From NCBI RefSeq assembly GCF_900635775.1, contig NZ_LR134167.1:777001-841000 (forward strand): DNA of 64,000 bases. The letters run 5' to 3'. The notes beneath the pieces were generated by a model that saw only the letters and a list, made by a program, of their open reading frames with translations, had not been told where the DNA came from and did no database searches. Origin of the DNA: Avibacterium volantium (lineage in GTDB: Bacteria; Pseudomonadota; Gammaproteobacteria; Enterobacterales; Pasteurellaceae). A program made the position numbers and the translations under genes. Positions 16,684 through 28,173 of the stretch are shown here, one piece after another (position 1 is the stretch's first letter; the number at the start of each line of letters is the position of its first letter).

Positions 16684-17358
16684 ATGAAACCTTTTTTAAT
16701 TGCGCCATCTATTTTATCAGCGGATTTAGCCCGCTTGGGCGAAGACGTGGAAAACGTGCTAAAGTGCGGTGCAGATTTAATTCATTTTGATGTAATGGAT
16801 AACCATTATGTGCCAAATTTAACCTTTGGCCCTGCAGTATGCAAAGCCCTGCGTGATTACGACATTACCGCGCCCATTGATGTGCATTTAATGGTGAAAC
16901 CGGTGGATCGTTTAATCCCTGATTTTGCCAAAGCAGGGGCGAATTACATCACTTTCCACCCAGAAGCCACAGAGCATATTGATCGCTCGTTGCAACTTAT
17001 TCGTGATAATGGCTGCAAAGCAGGCTTGGTGTTTAATCCCGCCACGCCATTGAGCTATTTGGATTATGTGATGGATAAAGTAGATATGATCTTGCTGATG
17101 TCAGTAAATCCGGGGTTTGGCGGCCAGTCTTTTATTCCTGCAACGCTGGAAAAATTAAAACAAGCACGCCAACGCATTGATGAAAGCGGTTTGGATATTC
17201 GTTTAGAAGTCGATGGTGGGGTTAAAGTGAATAATATTGCGGAAATTGCACGCGCAGGGGCGGATACCTTTGTGGCTGGCTCGGCAATTTTCGATCAACC
17301 CGATTATCAAAAAGTGATTGACGAAATGCGTCAAGAATTAAGTAAGGTAAGCAAATAA
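16684..17358 (+). CDS. rpe: Ribulose-phosphate 3-epimerase
   Basis: The 224-residue TIM-barrel enzyme of the pentose phosphate pathway interconverts ribulose-5-P and xylulose-5-P. Readable signatures are [17 protein letters not shown] at the start, [17 protein letters not shown] with metal-binding H and [21 protein letters not shown], and LEVDGGV with the catalytic Asp. A GAGGGATAAA ribosome site precedes the ATG. Its stop overlaps the gph start by one base, forming an rpe-gph-trpS cluster as in many gamma-proteobacteria. Confidence 0.95.
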   Translation: MKPFLIAPSILSADLARLGEDVENVLKCGADLIHFDVMDNHYVPNLTFGPAVCKALRDYDITAPIDVHLMVKPVDRLIPDFAKAGANYITFHPEATEHIDRSLQLIRDNGCKAGLVFNPATPLSYLDYVMDKVDMILLMSVNPGFGGQSFIPATLEKLKQARQRIDESGLDIRLEVDGGVKVNNIAEIARAGADTFVAGSAIFDQPDYQKVIDEMRQELSKVSK

Positions 17359-18032
17359 TGACATCACAATTTAAACTTATTGGTTTCGATTTAGACGGCA
17401 CGTTAGTAAACAGCCTGCCTGATTTAGCCCTTTCGGTGAATTCTGCGTTAAGTGAAGTAGATTTGCCGCCAGCGCCTGAAGAATTAGTGCTAACTTGGAT
17501 CGGTAATGGCGCGGGCGTATTGATTGGACGCGCATTGGAATGGGCAACCGCACAAACTGGCAAAACATTAAGTGCGGTGGAAATTGAGCAAGTAAAAACG
17601 CGCTTTAATTTTTATTATGGCGAAAACCTGTGTAATCTCAGCCGTTTATATCCTAATGTGAAAGAAACGCTCACCGCATTAAAAGAACGTGGCTTTATTT
17701 TAGCCGTGGTAACCAATAAGCCAACGCAACACGTTCTCCCTGTGCTAAAAGCCTTTGGCATTGATCATTTATTTAGCGAAACCTTGGGCGGGCAATCCTT
17801 ACCGCAAATCAAACCGCACCCTGCGCCACTGTATTACTTATGCGGTAAATTCGGCTTATACCCAAAACAGATTTTATTTGTGGGTGATTCAAGAAATGAC
17901 ATCATTGCCGCCACTTCTGCAGGCTGCCCTGTGGTGGGATTAACCTACGGCTACAACTACAATATTCCTATTGCAGAAGCGCACCCTGATTGGGTTTTTG
18001 ATGATTTCGCGCAAATTCTGCAAATTGTTTAA
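17358..18032 (+). CDS. gph: Phosphoglycolate phosphatase
   Basis: The 224-residue HAD-superfamily phosphatase removes phosphate from 2-phosphoglycolate formed during DNA repair. The DxDGT motif is FDLDGTLVNSLPDL with the nucleophilic Asp. VVTNKPTQHV carries motif II and FVGDSRNDIIAA the final acidic motif. The helical cap lies between about residues 20 and 90. The ATG shares a base with the rpe stop, and trpS follows after 23 bp. Specificity is taken from the conserved rpe-gph-trpS order. Confidence 0.92.
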   Translation: MTSQFKLIGFDLDGTLVNSLPDLALSVNSALSEVDLPPAPEELVLTWIGNGAGVLIGRALEWATAQTGKTLSAVEIEQVKTRFNFYYGENLCNLSRLYPNVKETLTALKERGFILAVVTNKPTQHVLPVLKAFGIDHLFSETLGGQSLPQIKPHPAPLYYLCGKFGLYPKQILFVGDSRNDIIAATSAGCPVVGLTYGYNYNIPIAEAHPDWVFDDFAQILQIV

Positions 18033-18055
18033 TATGAATTAAAAAGGATATAACA

Positions 18056-19057
18056 ATGACCAAACCTATCGTATTTAGTGGCGTTCAGCCTTCTGGTGAA
18101 TTGACTATTGGTAACTACCTTGGCGCGTTACGCCAATGGGTGAAAATGCAAGATGATTATGAATGCCTGTTTTGTATCGTGGATCAACACGCCATCACAG
18201 TGCGTCAAGATCCACAAAAATTACATTCTGCCACCCTTGATGTGCTAGCGTTATATTTAGCTTGCGGCATTGATCCTGAAAAAAGCACAATTTTTATTCA
18301 ATCGCACGTTCCAGAACACGCTCAGCTTGCGTGGGTGCTAAATTGCTACACCTATTTTGGTGAAATGGGGCGTATGACCCAATTTAAGGATAAATCCGCA
18401 CGCCACGCCGAAAATGTGAATGTTGGATTATTTACCTATCCTGTTTTAATGGCGGCAGATATTTTGCTTTACCAAACCAATCAAGTACCAGTGGGGGAAG
18501 ATCAAAAGCAACATTTAGAAATCACCCGTGATATTGCGCAGCGCTTCAACGCACTTTATGGCGAACATTTTGCCATTCCAGAAGTATTTATTCCGAAAGC
18601 GGGCGCGCGCGTGATGTCCTTACTTGAGCCAGAGAAAAAAATGTCGAAATCAGACGAAAATCGCAACAACGTGATTGGTTTGTTGGAAGATCCAAAGTCT
18701 GTAGTGAAAAAAATTAAACGTGCGGTAACAGATTCCGATGAGCCACCTGTAATTCGTTATGACGTAAAAAATAAAGCAGGCGTGTCTAACTTGTTAGATA
18801 TTTTAGCGGGAATTACCGGCAAAAGCATTGCCGAATTAGAAGCAGAATTTGAAGGCAAAATGTACGGTCATTTAAAAACCGCCGTGGCCGATGAAGTATC
18901 TGCAATGCTCACCCAGTTGCAAGAGCGCTATCACCATTTCCGTAATAACGAAGCCTTATTGCATAAAATCGCTGCCGAAGGGGCGAAAAAAGCCCAAGCA
19001 CGCGCGAAAGCTACATTAGATTCGGTGTACAAAGCTATCGGTTTTGTTGCCCTTTAA
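18056..19057 (+). CDS. trpS: Tryptophanyl-tRNA synthetase
   Basis: The 333-residue class I synthetase charges tRNA-Trp. [21 protein letters not shown] holds the HIGH-like element (TIGN). [12 protein letters not shown] near residue 196 is the KMSKS loop. Length is normal for bacterial TrpRS. AAAGGATATAACA precedes the ATG. It ends the rpe-gph-trpS cluster and is followed by a strong hairpin terminator. Confidence 0.96.
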   Translation: MTKPIVFSGVQPSGELTIGNYLGALRQWVKMQDDYECLFCIVDQHAITVRQDPQKLHSATLDVLALYLACGIDPEKSTIFIQSHVPEHAQLAWVLNCYTYFGEMGRMTQFKDKSARHAENVNVGLFTYPVLMAADILLYQTNQVPVGEDQKQHLEITRDIAQRFNALYGEHFAIPEVFIPKAGARVMSLLEPEKKMSKSDENRNNVIGLLEDPKSVVKKIKRAVTDSDEPPVIRYDVKNKAGVSNLLDILAGITGKSIAELEAEFEGKMYGHLKTAVADEVSAMLTQLQERYHHFRNNEALLHKIAAEGAKKAQARAKATLDSVYKAIGFVAL

Positions 19058-19085
19058 TACTTATCGCGATTTTATTTTAATCATA

Positions 19086-19112
19086 AATTAGGCGAAAAAT
19101 TCGCCTAATTTT
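19086..19112 (+). terminator. Terminator of trpS
   Basis: AATTAGGCGAA at 19086-19096 and TTCGCCTAATT at 19100-19110 form an 11-bp stem with a 3-base loop, followed by TT. An uptake word in reverse orientation follows at once. Confidence 0.8.
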
Positions 19113-19198
19113 CACCGCACTTTCTTTTGCAATGAACTATTGTTCTGCAATGCAATCTAAATAAACACTGCATTTAATTAGTATTAGAAGGAATGTTA

Positions 19199-19831
19199 AT
19201 GAAACTATTCAAAGTGCTTTTGCTTAGCTTGTTTGCTTTGCCTAATGCCTGGGCAAATTTAGATACCAATATCAAATACAGCTCAAATTATTTAATGCCT
19301 GCTTATGTGCATTTTAACGCCAACGGATCGCAATATCGCGTTGATGCTAAGATTAATATTCCGCTGTATAACATTGAATTCAAATCCGTTGGGACGCAAA
19401 GCAAAACGGATTTTAAAATGACTAATTACCAAGATGTGCGTAATGGTAAGCCTTATGCCAAAACGATCATCAAAGGCAATGAAATTGCGTATGGTAAAGT
19501 GAAAAACGGTTTGAAAAGCGAGCCACTTGAAATGCCAACCTTTGATTTATTCACTGTGGCGTTCCAGCTTAGCTATTACGATAAATTGCCGCAAAATTTC
19601 CAAATTACTAACGGCAAAAAATTGTATCCAATGAAAAATGTATTGGTGAAAAAAAGCGAACGAAAAGTAACGCAGGATAATCAATCGCACACCGAAATCA
19701 CCTATCAATTCCGCACGGGTGAAAAATCTTTTGTAGTGAAAAAATACGCAGGTGAACAATTCCCACGCTATATTTCCTACGATAAAGATGGCGATCATTA
19801 TGAATTAACGTTTAGTGAGTTTGTGAAATAA
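19199..19831 (+). CDS. Secreted protein of unknown function, DUF3108-like
   Basis: The 210-residue protein has a clear signal peptide (MKLFKVLLLSLFALPNAWA, cleavage before NLDTN), so it is probably periplasmic. ATG 19199 is preferred over 19193 because AGAAGGA lies about 6 bases before it. The mature part is beta-rich with many aromatic and basic residues (YRVDAKINIPLYNIEFKSVG, LPQNFQITNGKKLYPMKNV, EITYQFRTGEKSFVVKKYAGEQFPRYISY), resembling the DUF3108 class. No catalytic motif recognised. Single gene between trpS and glpK. Confidence 0.7.
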   Translation: MKLFKVLLLSLFALPNAWANLDTNIKYSSNYLMPAYVHFNANGSQYRVDAKINIPLYNIEFKSVGTQSKTDFKMTNYQDVRNGKPYAKTIIKGNEIAYGKVKNGLKSEPLEMPTFDLFTVAFQLSYYDKLPQNFQITNGKKLYPMKNVLVKKSERKVTQDNQSHTEITYQFRTGEKSFVVKKYAGEQFPRYISYDKDGDHYELTFSEFVK

Positions 19832-19957
19832 GGCTTAATATATTTCGTACTAAAAAGGCAGCGTTCAAGTAAATATTGATACGCTGCCTTTTCTCTTATA
19901 TGTATATACGGTTTAAAAATTTAATAAAAACCACCGCACTTTTTCTAACAAGGAATA

Positions 19958-21868
<1,911 letters not shown>

Positions 21869-22606
21869 ATGAATGCTTATCTGGCTGAATTTATTGGTAC
21901 GGCATTACTGATTTTAATGGGAAATGGTGTCGTTGCAAATGTCTGCTTAAATAAAACCAAAGGGCAAAGTTCAGGGTGGATTGTGATCACCACCGCTTGG
22001 GCGTTTGCGGTTTATGTGGCGGTGGTCGTAACAGGGCCTTATAGTGGCGCACATCTTAACCCTGCAGTAACCCTTGGCTTGGCGGTAATTGGCAGTTTTG
22101 CGCCTTCAATGATTTTAGGCTATGTAGCCGCGCAAATTGCAGGAGGAATGTTCGGCGCGCTACTTGTGTATATTTTCTATAAAGATCATTTTGCAGCTAC
22201 TGAAGATCAAGGGTCAAAACGCGCGTGTTTCTGTACAGAACCAGCCATTCGCAACTATGCTAGCAACTTTATTAGCGAACTCATTGGCACCTTTGTTTTA
22301 TTATTCGTGATTTTCTACATCACTGGCGCAAGCCTGAATTTTCCAGAAGGCTCTGCCACACCAATTGGATTAGGTTCTCTTGGCGCATTACCGGTAGCAA
22401 TCTTAGTGTGGGCAATTGGCTTGAGCTTAGGCGGTACAACAGGTTATGCCATCAATCCAGCCCGTGATCTCGGCCCTCGTCTAACCCTTGGCTTATTAGG
22501 TAAAACCTTAAATACAGGTGCAGATTGGCAATACAGCTGGGTACCTGTCTTAGGCCCAGTTACAGGGGCTGTGTTGGCAGGTTTACTGTACAACGCCTTA
22601 ATGTAA
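21869..22606 (+). CDS. glpF: Glycerol uptake facilitator (aquaglyceroporin)
   Basis: The 245-residue MIP-family channel is an inner-membrane protein with six membrane spans. The two pore NPA boxes read GAHLNPAVTLGL and GYAINPARDLGPR; the Asp after NPAR is typical of glycerol facilitators rather than water-only channels. The start is the ATG at 21869, 7 bases after AAAGGAG; the frame is open further up but without channel sequence. It is divergent from the broken glpK, so glycerol may still enter but not be trapped as phosphate. A strong terminator follows. Confidence 0.92.
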   Translation: MNAYLAEFIGTALLILMGNGVVANVCLNKTKGQSSGWIVITTAWAFAVYVAVVVTGPYSGAHLNPAVTLGLAVIGSFAPSMILGYVAAQIAGGMFGALLVYIFYKDHFAATEDQGSKRACFCTEPAIRNYASNFISELIGTFVLLFVIFYITGASLNFPEGSATPIGLGSLGALPVAILVWAIGLSLGGTTGYAINPARDLGPRLTLGLLGKTLNTGADWQYSWVPVLGPVTGAVLAGLLYNALM

Positions 22607-22624
22607 GAATGGATAGGAAAAAGG

Positions 22625-22660
22625 AAAGCGTTCAATTTGAGGATATTTGAACGCTTTTTT
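22625..22660 (+). terminator. Terminator of glpF
   Basis: AAAGCGTTCAA at 22625-22635 pairs with TTGAACGCTTT at 22647-22657 and is followed by a T run. It may also serve the leftward trmO as a bidirectional terminator. Confidence 0.8.
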
Positions 22661-22675
22661 TATGTGGGGCTAGCC

Positions 22676-23392
22676 CTATTCTTCTGCAATCTCAATCACC
22701 TCCACCCACTCATCACCTTTCACCCACCACCGAACATTAAATTCATACAATTTCATTCCATAAATACGATCAGATGTTTTTCCTTGTTGATAAGCGGGGC
22801 GAGGATCTTGTTGTAGCACTTCCGTGATAAAACGCTGAAAATTTGGATATTTTGCACCGCACTTGATTAATTGCGCTTGAGCCTGTGGGGAAAAGCACAC
22901 TTGTAGCTTTGCTTCGGGGGGCTGTTGGGCAAAGCCTGAATTGGCATTGGGCTCGCTGTCGGCATAGGCAATATAGGGTTTAATGTCAAAAATAGGGGTG
23001 CCGTCCACCAAATCGACCGAGCCTAAATGCAACAACACTTCACCTTGATTGATTTCAACGCGTTTCAATTCTACTTTGGAAAGCCCTAAGGGATTGGGGC
23101 GGTGTGTGGCGCGTGAAGCAAATACGCCAATGCGTTGATTACCACCAAGGCGTGGTGGGCGAACGGTGGGCTGCCATTTGCCCGTGGGGATTTTATCAAA
23201 CTGGAAAATAAGCCATAAGTGAGAAAATTGCTCCAAGCCACGCACGGCTTCAGGTTGGTTATAAGGTGCGAGTAAGCGGATTGTGCCAATGCCGTCTTGT
23301 ACTAAATTAGGCTGGCGTGGCACGGAAAATTTCTCTTTATAAGGCGTGTGAATAATCCCGATGGGGGAAAGGGTTAAATTAAGTTGCGACAT
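22676..23392 (-). CDS. trmO: tRNA (N6-threonylcarbamoyladenosine-37-N6)-methyltransferase
   Basis: The 238-residue TsaA/YaeB-family protein methylates t6A37 of certain tRNAs using AdoMet. Family landmarks are [18 protein letters not shown] at the N-terminus, [33 protein letters not shown], and [18 protein letters not shown]. The C-terminal third includes the DPRPAYQ segment of the gamma-proteobacterial form. Convergent with glpF, divergent from menA. An uptake word lies near 22855. Confidence 0.92.
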   Translation of the reverse strand: MSQLNLTLSPIGIIHTPYKEKFSVPRQPNLVQDGIGTIRLLAPYNQPEAVRGLEQFSHLWLIFQFDKIPTGKWQPTVRPPRLGGNQRIGVFASRATHRPNPLGLSKVELKRVEINQGEVLLHLGSVDLVDGTPIFDIKPYIAYADSEPNANSGFAQQPPEAKLQVCFSPQAQAQLIKCGAKYPNFQRFITEVLQQDPRPAYQQGKTSDRIYGMKLYEFNVRWWVKGDEWVEVIEIAEE

Positions 23393-23495
23393 ATTTTCCT
23401 TAAACAGTTAAAATGGCGAAAATAAATGAGTACAATAGCCCATCCTTTGGGATATTTTACGCCAAAATCAGGATTTAGAAAGATAAGTGAAAAAT

Positions 23496-24401
23496 ATGGA
23501 TAAACAAGTTGTTAAAATGTGGGTGGAAACCGCAAGACCAAAAACCCTGCCTTTAGCTGCCGCTTCGATTGTTATGGGGGCAGCACTTGCCTATTGGGAT
23601 CATAAATTTAGCTGGCAAATCAGCCTGTTATGTTTGATTACCACCTTGTTGCTACAAATTCTTTCTAACTTTGCCAATGATTATGGCGATCATCAAAAAG
23701 GCAGTGATACCGCAGAGCGTATCGGCCCGTTGCGTGGCATTCAACACGGCGTGATTAGTGCGCAACAGCTGAAAAAAGGGCTTATTGCGGTGATCTTAGC
23801 AAGTTTGTTTTTCGGTTTTCTGTTAATTGGCATTGCGTATCAAAGTTATGCGGATCTCTTGGCATTTTCTCTTTTAGGTGGGCTTGCCATTATTGCCGCG
23901 ATTACTTATACCGTAGGCGCAAAGCCCTATGGTTATATGGGGTTGGGCGATATTTCCGTGCTGCTGTTTTTTGGTATTTTGGGCGTATGTGGCACTTATT
24001 ATTTACAAGCGCATCAATTAAATTTAATGATTTTTTTACCCGCACTTGCAACGGGGCTTTTTGCTACTGCGGTATTAAATATCAATAATTTACGCGATAT
24101 TGAGCAAGATAAAAAAGCAGGTAAGAACACCCTTGCCGTTCGTCTTGGGGCGAAAAATGGACGAATTTATCACTGCACTTTACTAGCCGTAGGGGCGTTG
24201 TGTTATGTGATTTTTGCCTTGGCGAATTTCCACCATTTATTGAGCTTTATTTTTCTTTTGGCGTATCCTTTATTGGTGAAGCACGCCTTGTATGTTTATC
24301 GTAGCCAAGATCCCCTGTTATTGCGTCCAATGCTCGGGCAAATGTCAATGTTAGCGCTTTTAACCAACTTACTTTTTAGTTTCGGCTTGCTAGTGGGCTA
24401 G
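23496..24401 (+). CDS. menA: 1,4-dihydroxy-2-naphthoate polyprenyltransferase
   Basis: The integral membrane prenyltransferase of menaquinone synthesis has about eight or nine hydrophobic segments. WVETARPKTLPLAAASIVMG starts the protein; the first Asp-rich region is FANDYGDHQKGSDT and the second NNLRDIEQDKKAGKNTLAV. The ATG at 23496 gives 301 residues; a GTG three codons earlier is possible. Followed by rraA, as in E. coli. Its presence suggests that anaerobic menaquinone respiration accompanies the ubiquinone genes downstream. Confidence 0.92.
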   Translation: MDKQVVKMWVETARPKTLPLAAASIVMGAALAYWDHKFSWQISLLCLITTLLLQILSNFANDYGDHQKGSDTAERIGPLRGIQHGVISAQQLKKGLIAVILASLFFGFLLIGIAYQSYADLLAFSLLGGLAIIAAITYTVGAKPYGYMGLGDISVLLFFGILGVCGTYYLQAHQLNLMIFLPALATGLFATAVLNINNLRDIEQDKKAGKNTLAVRLGAKNGRIYHCTLLAVGALCYVIFALANFHHLLSFIFLLAYPLLVKHALYVYRSQDPLLLRPMLGQMSMLALLTNLLFSFGLLVG

Positions 24402-24450
24402 CAATAGGCATATACTAGAACAATCATTTTCAGCGTAAAAAGGTGAACTT

Positions 24451-24951
24451 ATGTGTATTGATACTTCCACATTGTGCGATGTTTATTTAGATCAAGTTGA
24501 TGTTGTTGAACCGATCTTTTCTAATTTTGGTGGATTGACCTCATTTTACGGCAAGGTTACCACGGTAAAATGCTTTGAAAGCAATGGCTTAATTGCCGAG
24601 ATTTTAGAAGAAAACGGTGAAGGTCGCGTATTATTGGTTGATGGTGGTGGTGCAGTGCGCCAAGCCTTGATTGATGCGGATCTTGCTCAGCTTGCTCTAG
24701 ATAATGGCTGGGAAGGAATTATTGTTTACGGTGCCGTTCGCCAAATTCAACAGTTAGAAAATTTAGATATTGGTATTCAAGCCCTTGCACCAATTCCAGT
24801 GGGTGCAAGTGATGATACGCAAGGGGAAGTTGATGTACCAGTGAATTTTGGTGGTGTTACTTTCTACCCAGAAGACTATGTGTATGCAGATTTAACCGGC
24901 ATTATTCTTTCGCAAGAGCCGTTAGAGTTAGAAGATGTCGAAGAAGAATAA
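24451..24951 (+). CDS. rraA: Regulator of ribonuclease E activity A
   Basis: The 166-residue RraA binds the C-terminal scaffold region of RNase E and dampens RNA decay. It starts [36 protein letters not shown] and [20 protein letters not shown] are conserved, followed by [13 protein letters not shown]. The tail is acidic ([11 protein letters not shown]). It lies 49 bp after menA in the same direction. The fold is shared with class II aldolases, but length and sequence fit RraA. Confidence 0.93.
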   Translation: MCIDTSTLCDVYLDQVDVVEPIFSNFGGLTSFYGKVTTVKCFESNGLIAEILEENGEGRVLLVDGGGAVRQALIDADLAQLALDNGWEGIIVYGAVRQIQQLENLDIGIQALAPIPVGASDDTQGEVDVPVNFGGVTFYPEDYVYADLTGIILSQEPLELEDVEEE

Positions 24952-24968
24952 TTTGATTAAGGATTAAC

Positions 24969-25001
24969 ATAATGGCAAGTTTTTCTTGCCATTATTTTTT
25001 G
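24969..25001 (+). terminator. Terminator of rraA
   Basis: ATAATGGCAAG at 24969-24979 and CTTGCCATTAT at 24985-24995 form a perfect 11-bp stem followed by TTTTTT. Confidence 0.9.
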
Positions 25002-25052
25002 TCCTTGTTTTCCTTTTGTTATCCCTTTATTGCGATTTCCCCCAATTATTTT

Positions 25053-25068
25053 TCTGACCTGCCTCACA
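25053..25068 (+). promoter_or_regulatory. CRP-like site upstream of the DASS transporter
   Basis: TCTGA-CCTGCC-TCACA fits TGTGA-N6-TCACA at nine of ten core positions, 110 bp before the transporter start. Catabolite control of a carboxylate transporter is plausible. Confidence 0.6.
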
Positions 25069-25177
25069 AAACCACAAATTTTTTGTTGCTTTTTATTAAC
25101 AAGTTGATAACGTTAGCTTGTCTTTATGGCTAACCCAAAAAAGTTAGCACAAATAACAACCATAAAGAGGAATTACT

Positions 25178-26563
25178 ATGAATGCAACATCAACTCAAAC
25201 TACCTCACATCGCAATGGAATTATTCTTATTGCCGATATGGTGCTTTTCTTTGTTTTATTGAATTTTCTGCCTTTCGATCCCAAAGCGAACAAAGGCTTA
25301 GCAATGCTGGCATTTATCGCCGTGTTATGGCTCACTGAGGCCTTGCACGTTACCATCACTGCGCTTTTAGTGCCGCTATTGGCTATAGTGTTGGATCTGG
25401 TTACCACCAAGCAGGCGCTGGTTGCCTTTGCTGATCCAAATATCTTCCTATTCTTTGGGGGATTTGCGCTTGCTACAGCCTTACACCAACAAAATATTGA
25501 CCGTATGATTGCCAACAAAATTATGGCATTAGCTGGCGGGCGTTTATTGGTGGCGGTGCTTTATCTCTTTACCATTACCGCATTTTTATCAATGTGGATG
25601 AGTAACACCGCAACTGCGGCAATGATGTTACCACTGGCAATGGGGATTTTAAGCCAAATGGATAAAGAGCGTGAGCATAATACCTATGTTTTCGTACTAT
25701 TAGGGATTGCTTATAGTGCAAGTATCGGCGGTATGGGAACGCTCGTAGGTAGCCCACCAAATAACATTGTGGCAACTCAACTAAAACTCACTTTCTCCGA
25801 TTGGTTAAGTTACGGTTTACCAGTGATGATTCTATTAATGCCAATTATGATTGGTACGCTATATATGGTATTCCGCCCGAAACTAAACCTACATTTCAAA
25901 CAAGATTTTGAAAAAATTGAGTTTAATTCTAAACGCATTATCACCCTTGCGATTTTCGTTTTAATCGCGCTATGCTGGGTGTTCAGCAGCAAAATTAACC
26001 CAATGCTTTCTTCTTTGCTAGGGCTTGAGAAAAAAATTGCCAGCTTTGATAGTGTGATTGCGCTCTTCGCTGCGGTGGTGATTTGTGCCACAGGAGTTGC
26101 TTCTTGGAAACAATTACAAAACAACACGGACTGGGGTGTGTTAATGCTGTTTGGTGGTGGTTTAACCCTAAGTTCCGTATTGCGTGATTCAGGCGCGAGC
26201 CGCATTTTGGCTGATGGTATCGTATTCTTAATTGAAGGCGGACATTTCTATCTCATCGGCTTATTGGTGGCAGCATTTATCATCTTCTTAACGGAATTTA
26301 CGTCTAACACCGCAAGTGCGGCCTTACTAGTACCGATTTTTATCTCCATTGCACAATCTTTAGGAATGCCAGAGCTTGGCCTTGCGTTAATCATCGGCTT
26401 AGGGGCATCTTGTGCCTTTATGTTACCAGTCGCCACACCGCCAAACGCGATTGTATTTGGTACTGGCGAAGTGAAACAACGTGAAATGATCCGCGCAGGT
26501 ATCTTGCTCAATCTCATTAGCGTATTTGTGATTGGTACAGTGGCTTATTTATTGTGGTTCTAA
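25178..26563 (+). CDS. Anion:sodium symporter of the DASS (SLC13) family
   Basis: The 461-residue inner-membrane carrier has about 11-12 hydrophobic segments in two repeated halves. Each half carries the family Ser-Asn-Thr motif: MSNTATAAMMLP in the first and TSNTASAALLVP in the second. GGMGTLVGSPPNNI and LPVATPPNAIVFGTG are the paired conserved hairpin loops. Substrates of relatives are dicarboxylates (succinate, malate, fumarate) or sulfate; sequence alone does not settle this. AGAGGAATTACT precedes the ATG. A CRP-like site upstream favours a carbon substrate. Confidence 0.87.
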   Translation: MNATSTQTTSHRNGIILIADMVLFFVLLNFLPFDPKANKGLAMLAFIAVLWLTEALHVTITALLVPLLAIVLDLVTTKQALVAFADPNIFLFFGGFALATALHQQNIDRMIANKIMALAGGRLLVAVLYLFTITAFLSMWMSNTATAAMMLPLAMGILSQMDKEREHNTYVFVLLGIAYSASIGGMGTLVGSPPNNIVATQLKLTFSDWLSYGLPVMILLMPIMIGTLYMVFRPKLNLHFKQDFEKIEFNSKRIITLAIFVLIALCWVFSSKINPMLSSLLGLEKKIASFDSVIALFAAVVICATGVASWKQLQNNTDWGVLMLFGGGLTLSSVLRDSGASRILADGIVFLIEGGHFYLIGLLVAAFIIFLTEFTSNTASAALLVPIFISIAQSLGMPELGLALIIGLGASCAFMLPVATPPNAIVFGTGEVKQREMIRAGILLNLISVFVIGTVAYLLWF

Positions 26564-26567
26564 AATG

Positions 26568-26646
26568 ATAAGGGTGAAAGCAACCTTTCGCCCTTATTTT
26601 CTTCTTCACATCGAATAAAAATAGCGGAGAAATCCGCTATTTTTTG
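26568..26646 (+). terminator. Two tandem terminators after the DASS transporter
   Basis: ATAAGGGTGAAAG at 26568-26580 pairs with CTTTCGCCCTTAT at 26585-26597 (one G-T pair). AAATAGCGGA at 26619-26628 pairs with TCCGCTATTT at 26633-26642, followed by T. Confidence 0.75.
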
Positions 26647-26685
26647 TTATCCTAAGCAGCATTCAGATTATTTTCGGACAAGGTT

Positions 26686-27528
26686 ATGACTTCCCACAAC
26701 AACACCCACAAAAAACAGCAAGAAAATGCACCGCACTTTGCGCAAACTGACGTAGAACAGTCTAATGCAGCGCCTATTGATAACGAGCAAGAAACCACCC
26801 ATTTTGGTTTCCAAACCGTAGCAAAAGCAGAAAAACAAAAGCTCGTAGCGAACGTGTTCCATTCGGTGGCAGGTAAATATGATTTAATGAATGATTTGCT
26901 TTCTTTCGGTATTCATCGCGTTTGGAAACGATTTACGATCGATTGCAGTGGCGTGCGGAAAGGGCAAAAAGTGTTGGATCTAGCAGGCGGAACGGGCGAT
27001 TTCAGTGCCAAGTTTTCTCGTCTTGTGGGGGAAACGGGGCAAGTGATTTTGGCTGACATCAATTCCTCAATGCTCAACGTGGGGCGGGATAAATTACGCA
27101 ATCTTGGCGTGATTGGCAACATTAACTATGTGCAAGCCAATGCGGAAACCTTGCCTTTTGCCGATAACACCTTTGATTGCGTGATTATCAGTTTCGGGTT
27201 GCGTAATGTTACAGACAAAGACAAAGCATTGCGTTCAATGTTTCGCGTACTGAAACCCGGTGGACGTTTGTTGGTGTTGGAATTTTCTAAGCCGATCCTA
27301 GATCCACTCAGCAAAATCTATAATTTTTATTCTTTCAATATTTTGCCGAAAATCGGCGAAGTGGTGGTGAATGACGGCGATAGTTACCGTTATTTAGCCG
27401 AATCAATCCGAATGCACCCGAAACAAGAAGATCTTAAAACAATGATGGAGCAAGCGGGGTTCGAGCAAGTGAGTTACTACAATCTCAGCGCGGGCATTGT
27501 GGCGTTGCACCGTGGTTATAAATTTTAA
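26686..27528 (+). CDS. ubiE: Ubiquinone/menaquinone C-methyltransferase
   Basis: The 280-residue AdoMet methyltransferase acts in both ubiquinone and menaquinone synthesis. [36 protein letters not shown] opens the conserved part, [15 protein letters not shown] is the AdoMet loop, and the C-terminal [14 protein letters not shown] is diagnostic. It has ~30 more residues at the N-terminus than E. coli UbiE (251), a polar leader that includes an uptake word (ACCGCACTT at about 26730). First gene of ubiE-ubiJ-ubiB. Confidence 0.94.
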   Translation: MTSHNNTHKKQQENAPHFAQTDVEQSNAAPIDNEQETTHFGFQTVAKAEKQKLVANVFHSVAGKYDLMNDLLSFGIHRVWKRFTIDCSGVRKGQKVLDLAGGTGDFSAKFSRLVGETGQVILADINSSMLNVGRDKLRNLGVIGNINYVQANAETLPFADNTFDCVIISFGLRNVTDKDKALRSMFRVLKPGGRLLVLEFSKPILDPLSKIYNFYSFNILPKIGEVVVNDGDSYRYLAESIRMHPKQEDLKTMMEQAGFEQVSYYNLSAGIVALHRGYKF

Positions 27529-27539
27529 GCGAGCAAAAA

Positions 27540-28169
27540 ATGAACTTTCTGCAACAATTAATGCTACCACAATGGCTCAACGGTGCGTTGGAATCCTTGC
27601 TAAATTATTTGCTAAAACGTACCGCACATAGCGAAATTTATTTACGCAAACTTAACGGCAAGGTGCTGAAAATTCAGCCACAACAGTTTGATTTTCCGAT
27701 ATATTTTGTATTTTCTCCACAGCGCATTGATCTGCTCAATCAATATGAAGGTGAAGTGGATTGTGCAGTGAATCTCAAAGCGCAGTTATTGTTACAAATG
27801 CCGAGTAAGCAGCAATTATCCGCCCATTTAAACGATCAATCCATTCAGCTACAAGGGGATTTGCAAGTCTTGCAAGATTTCACTACCTTGTTGGAGTTTT
27901 TAGAGAAAGATCCTGCCGAACTTCTTTCCCCTTTTGTGGGTGATGTGGTGGCACAAAGTGCGGTGAATTTTTTACGCAATTTTGCTCAGATGGCAAAAAG
28001 AAAATTGCAACAAAGCCAGCAATATTGGGGGGAGCGTTTAACGGAAGAATGGGCAGTTATCTCGCCAAGCCTTGCCATTGCAGATTTTTGCGAGCAAGTA
28101 AAAAAGCTGGAAAAACAGACCGCGCTTTTAGAACAAAAACTCAATCAGCTTCAGCAAGCACGAAAATAA
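27540..28169 (+). CDS. ubiJ: Ubiquinone biosynthesis accessory factor UbiJ
   Basis: The 209-residue UbiJ has an SCP2-like lipid-binding domain (about 15-110, [16 protein letters not shown] onward). A segment [19 protein letters not shown] follows, then a C-terminal coiled coil ([22 protein letters not shown]). It helps organise hydrophobic ubiquinone intermediates in a soluble complex with other Ubi proteins. It lies 11 bp after ubiE and 4 bp before ubiB, the standard order. The N-terminal domain is divergent, as usual for this protein. Confidence 0.9.
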   Translation: MNFLQQLMLPQWLNGALESLLNYLLKRTAHSEIYLRKLNGKVLKIQPQQFDFPIYFVFSPQRIDLLNQYEGEVDCAVNLKAQLLLQMPSKQQLSAHLNDQSIQLQGDLQVLQDFTTLLEFLEKDPAELLSPFVGDVVAQSAVNFLRNFAQMAKRKLQQSQQYWGERLTEEWAVISPSLAIADFCEQVKKLEKQTALLEQKLNQLQQARK

Positions 28170-28173
28170 GCCA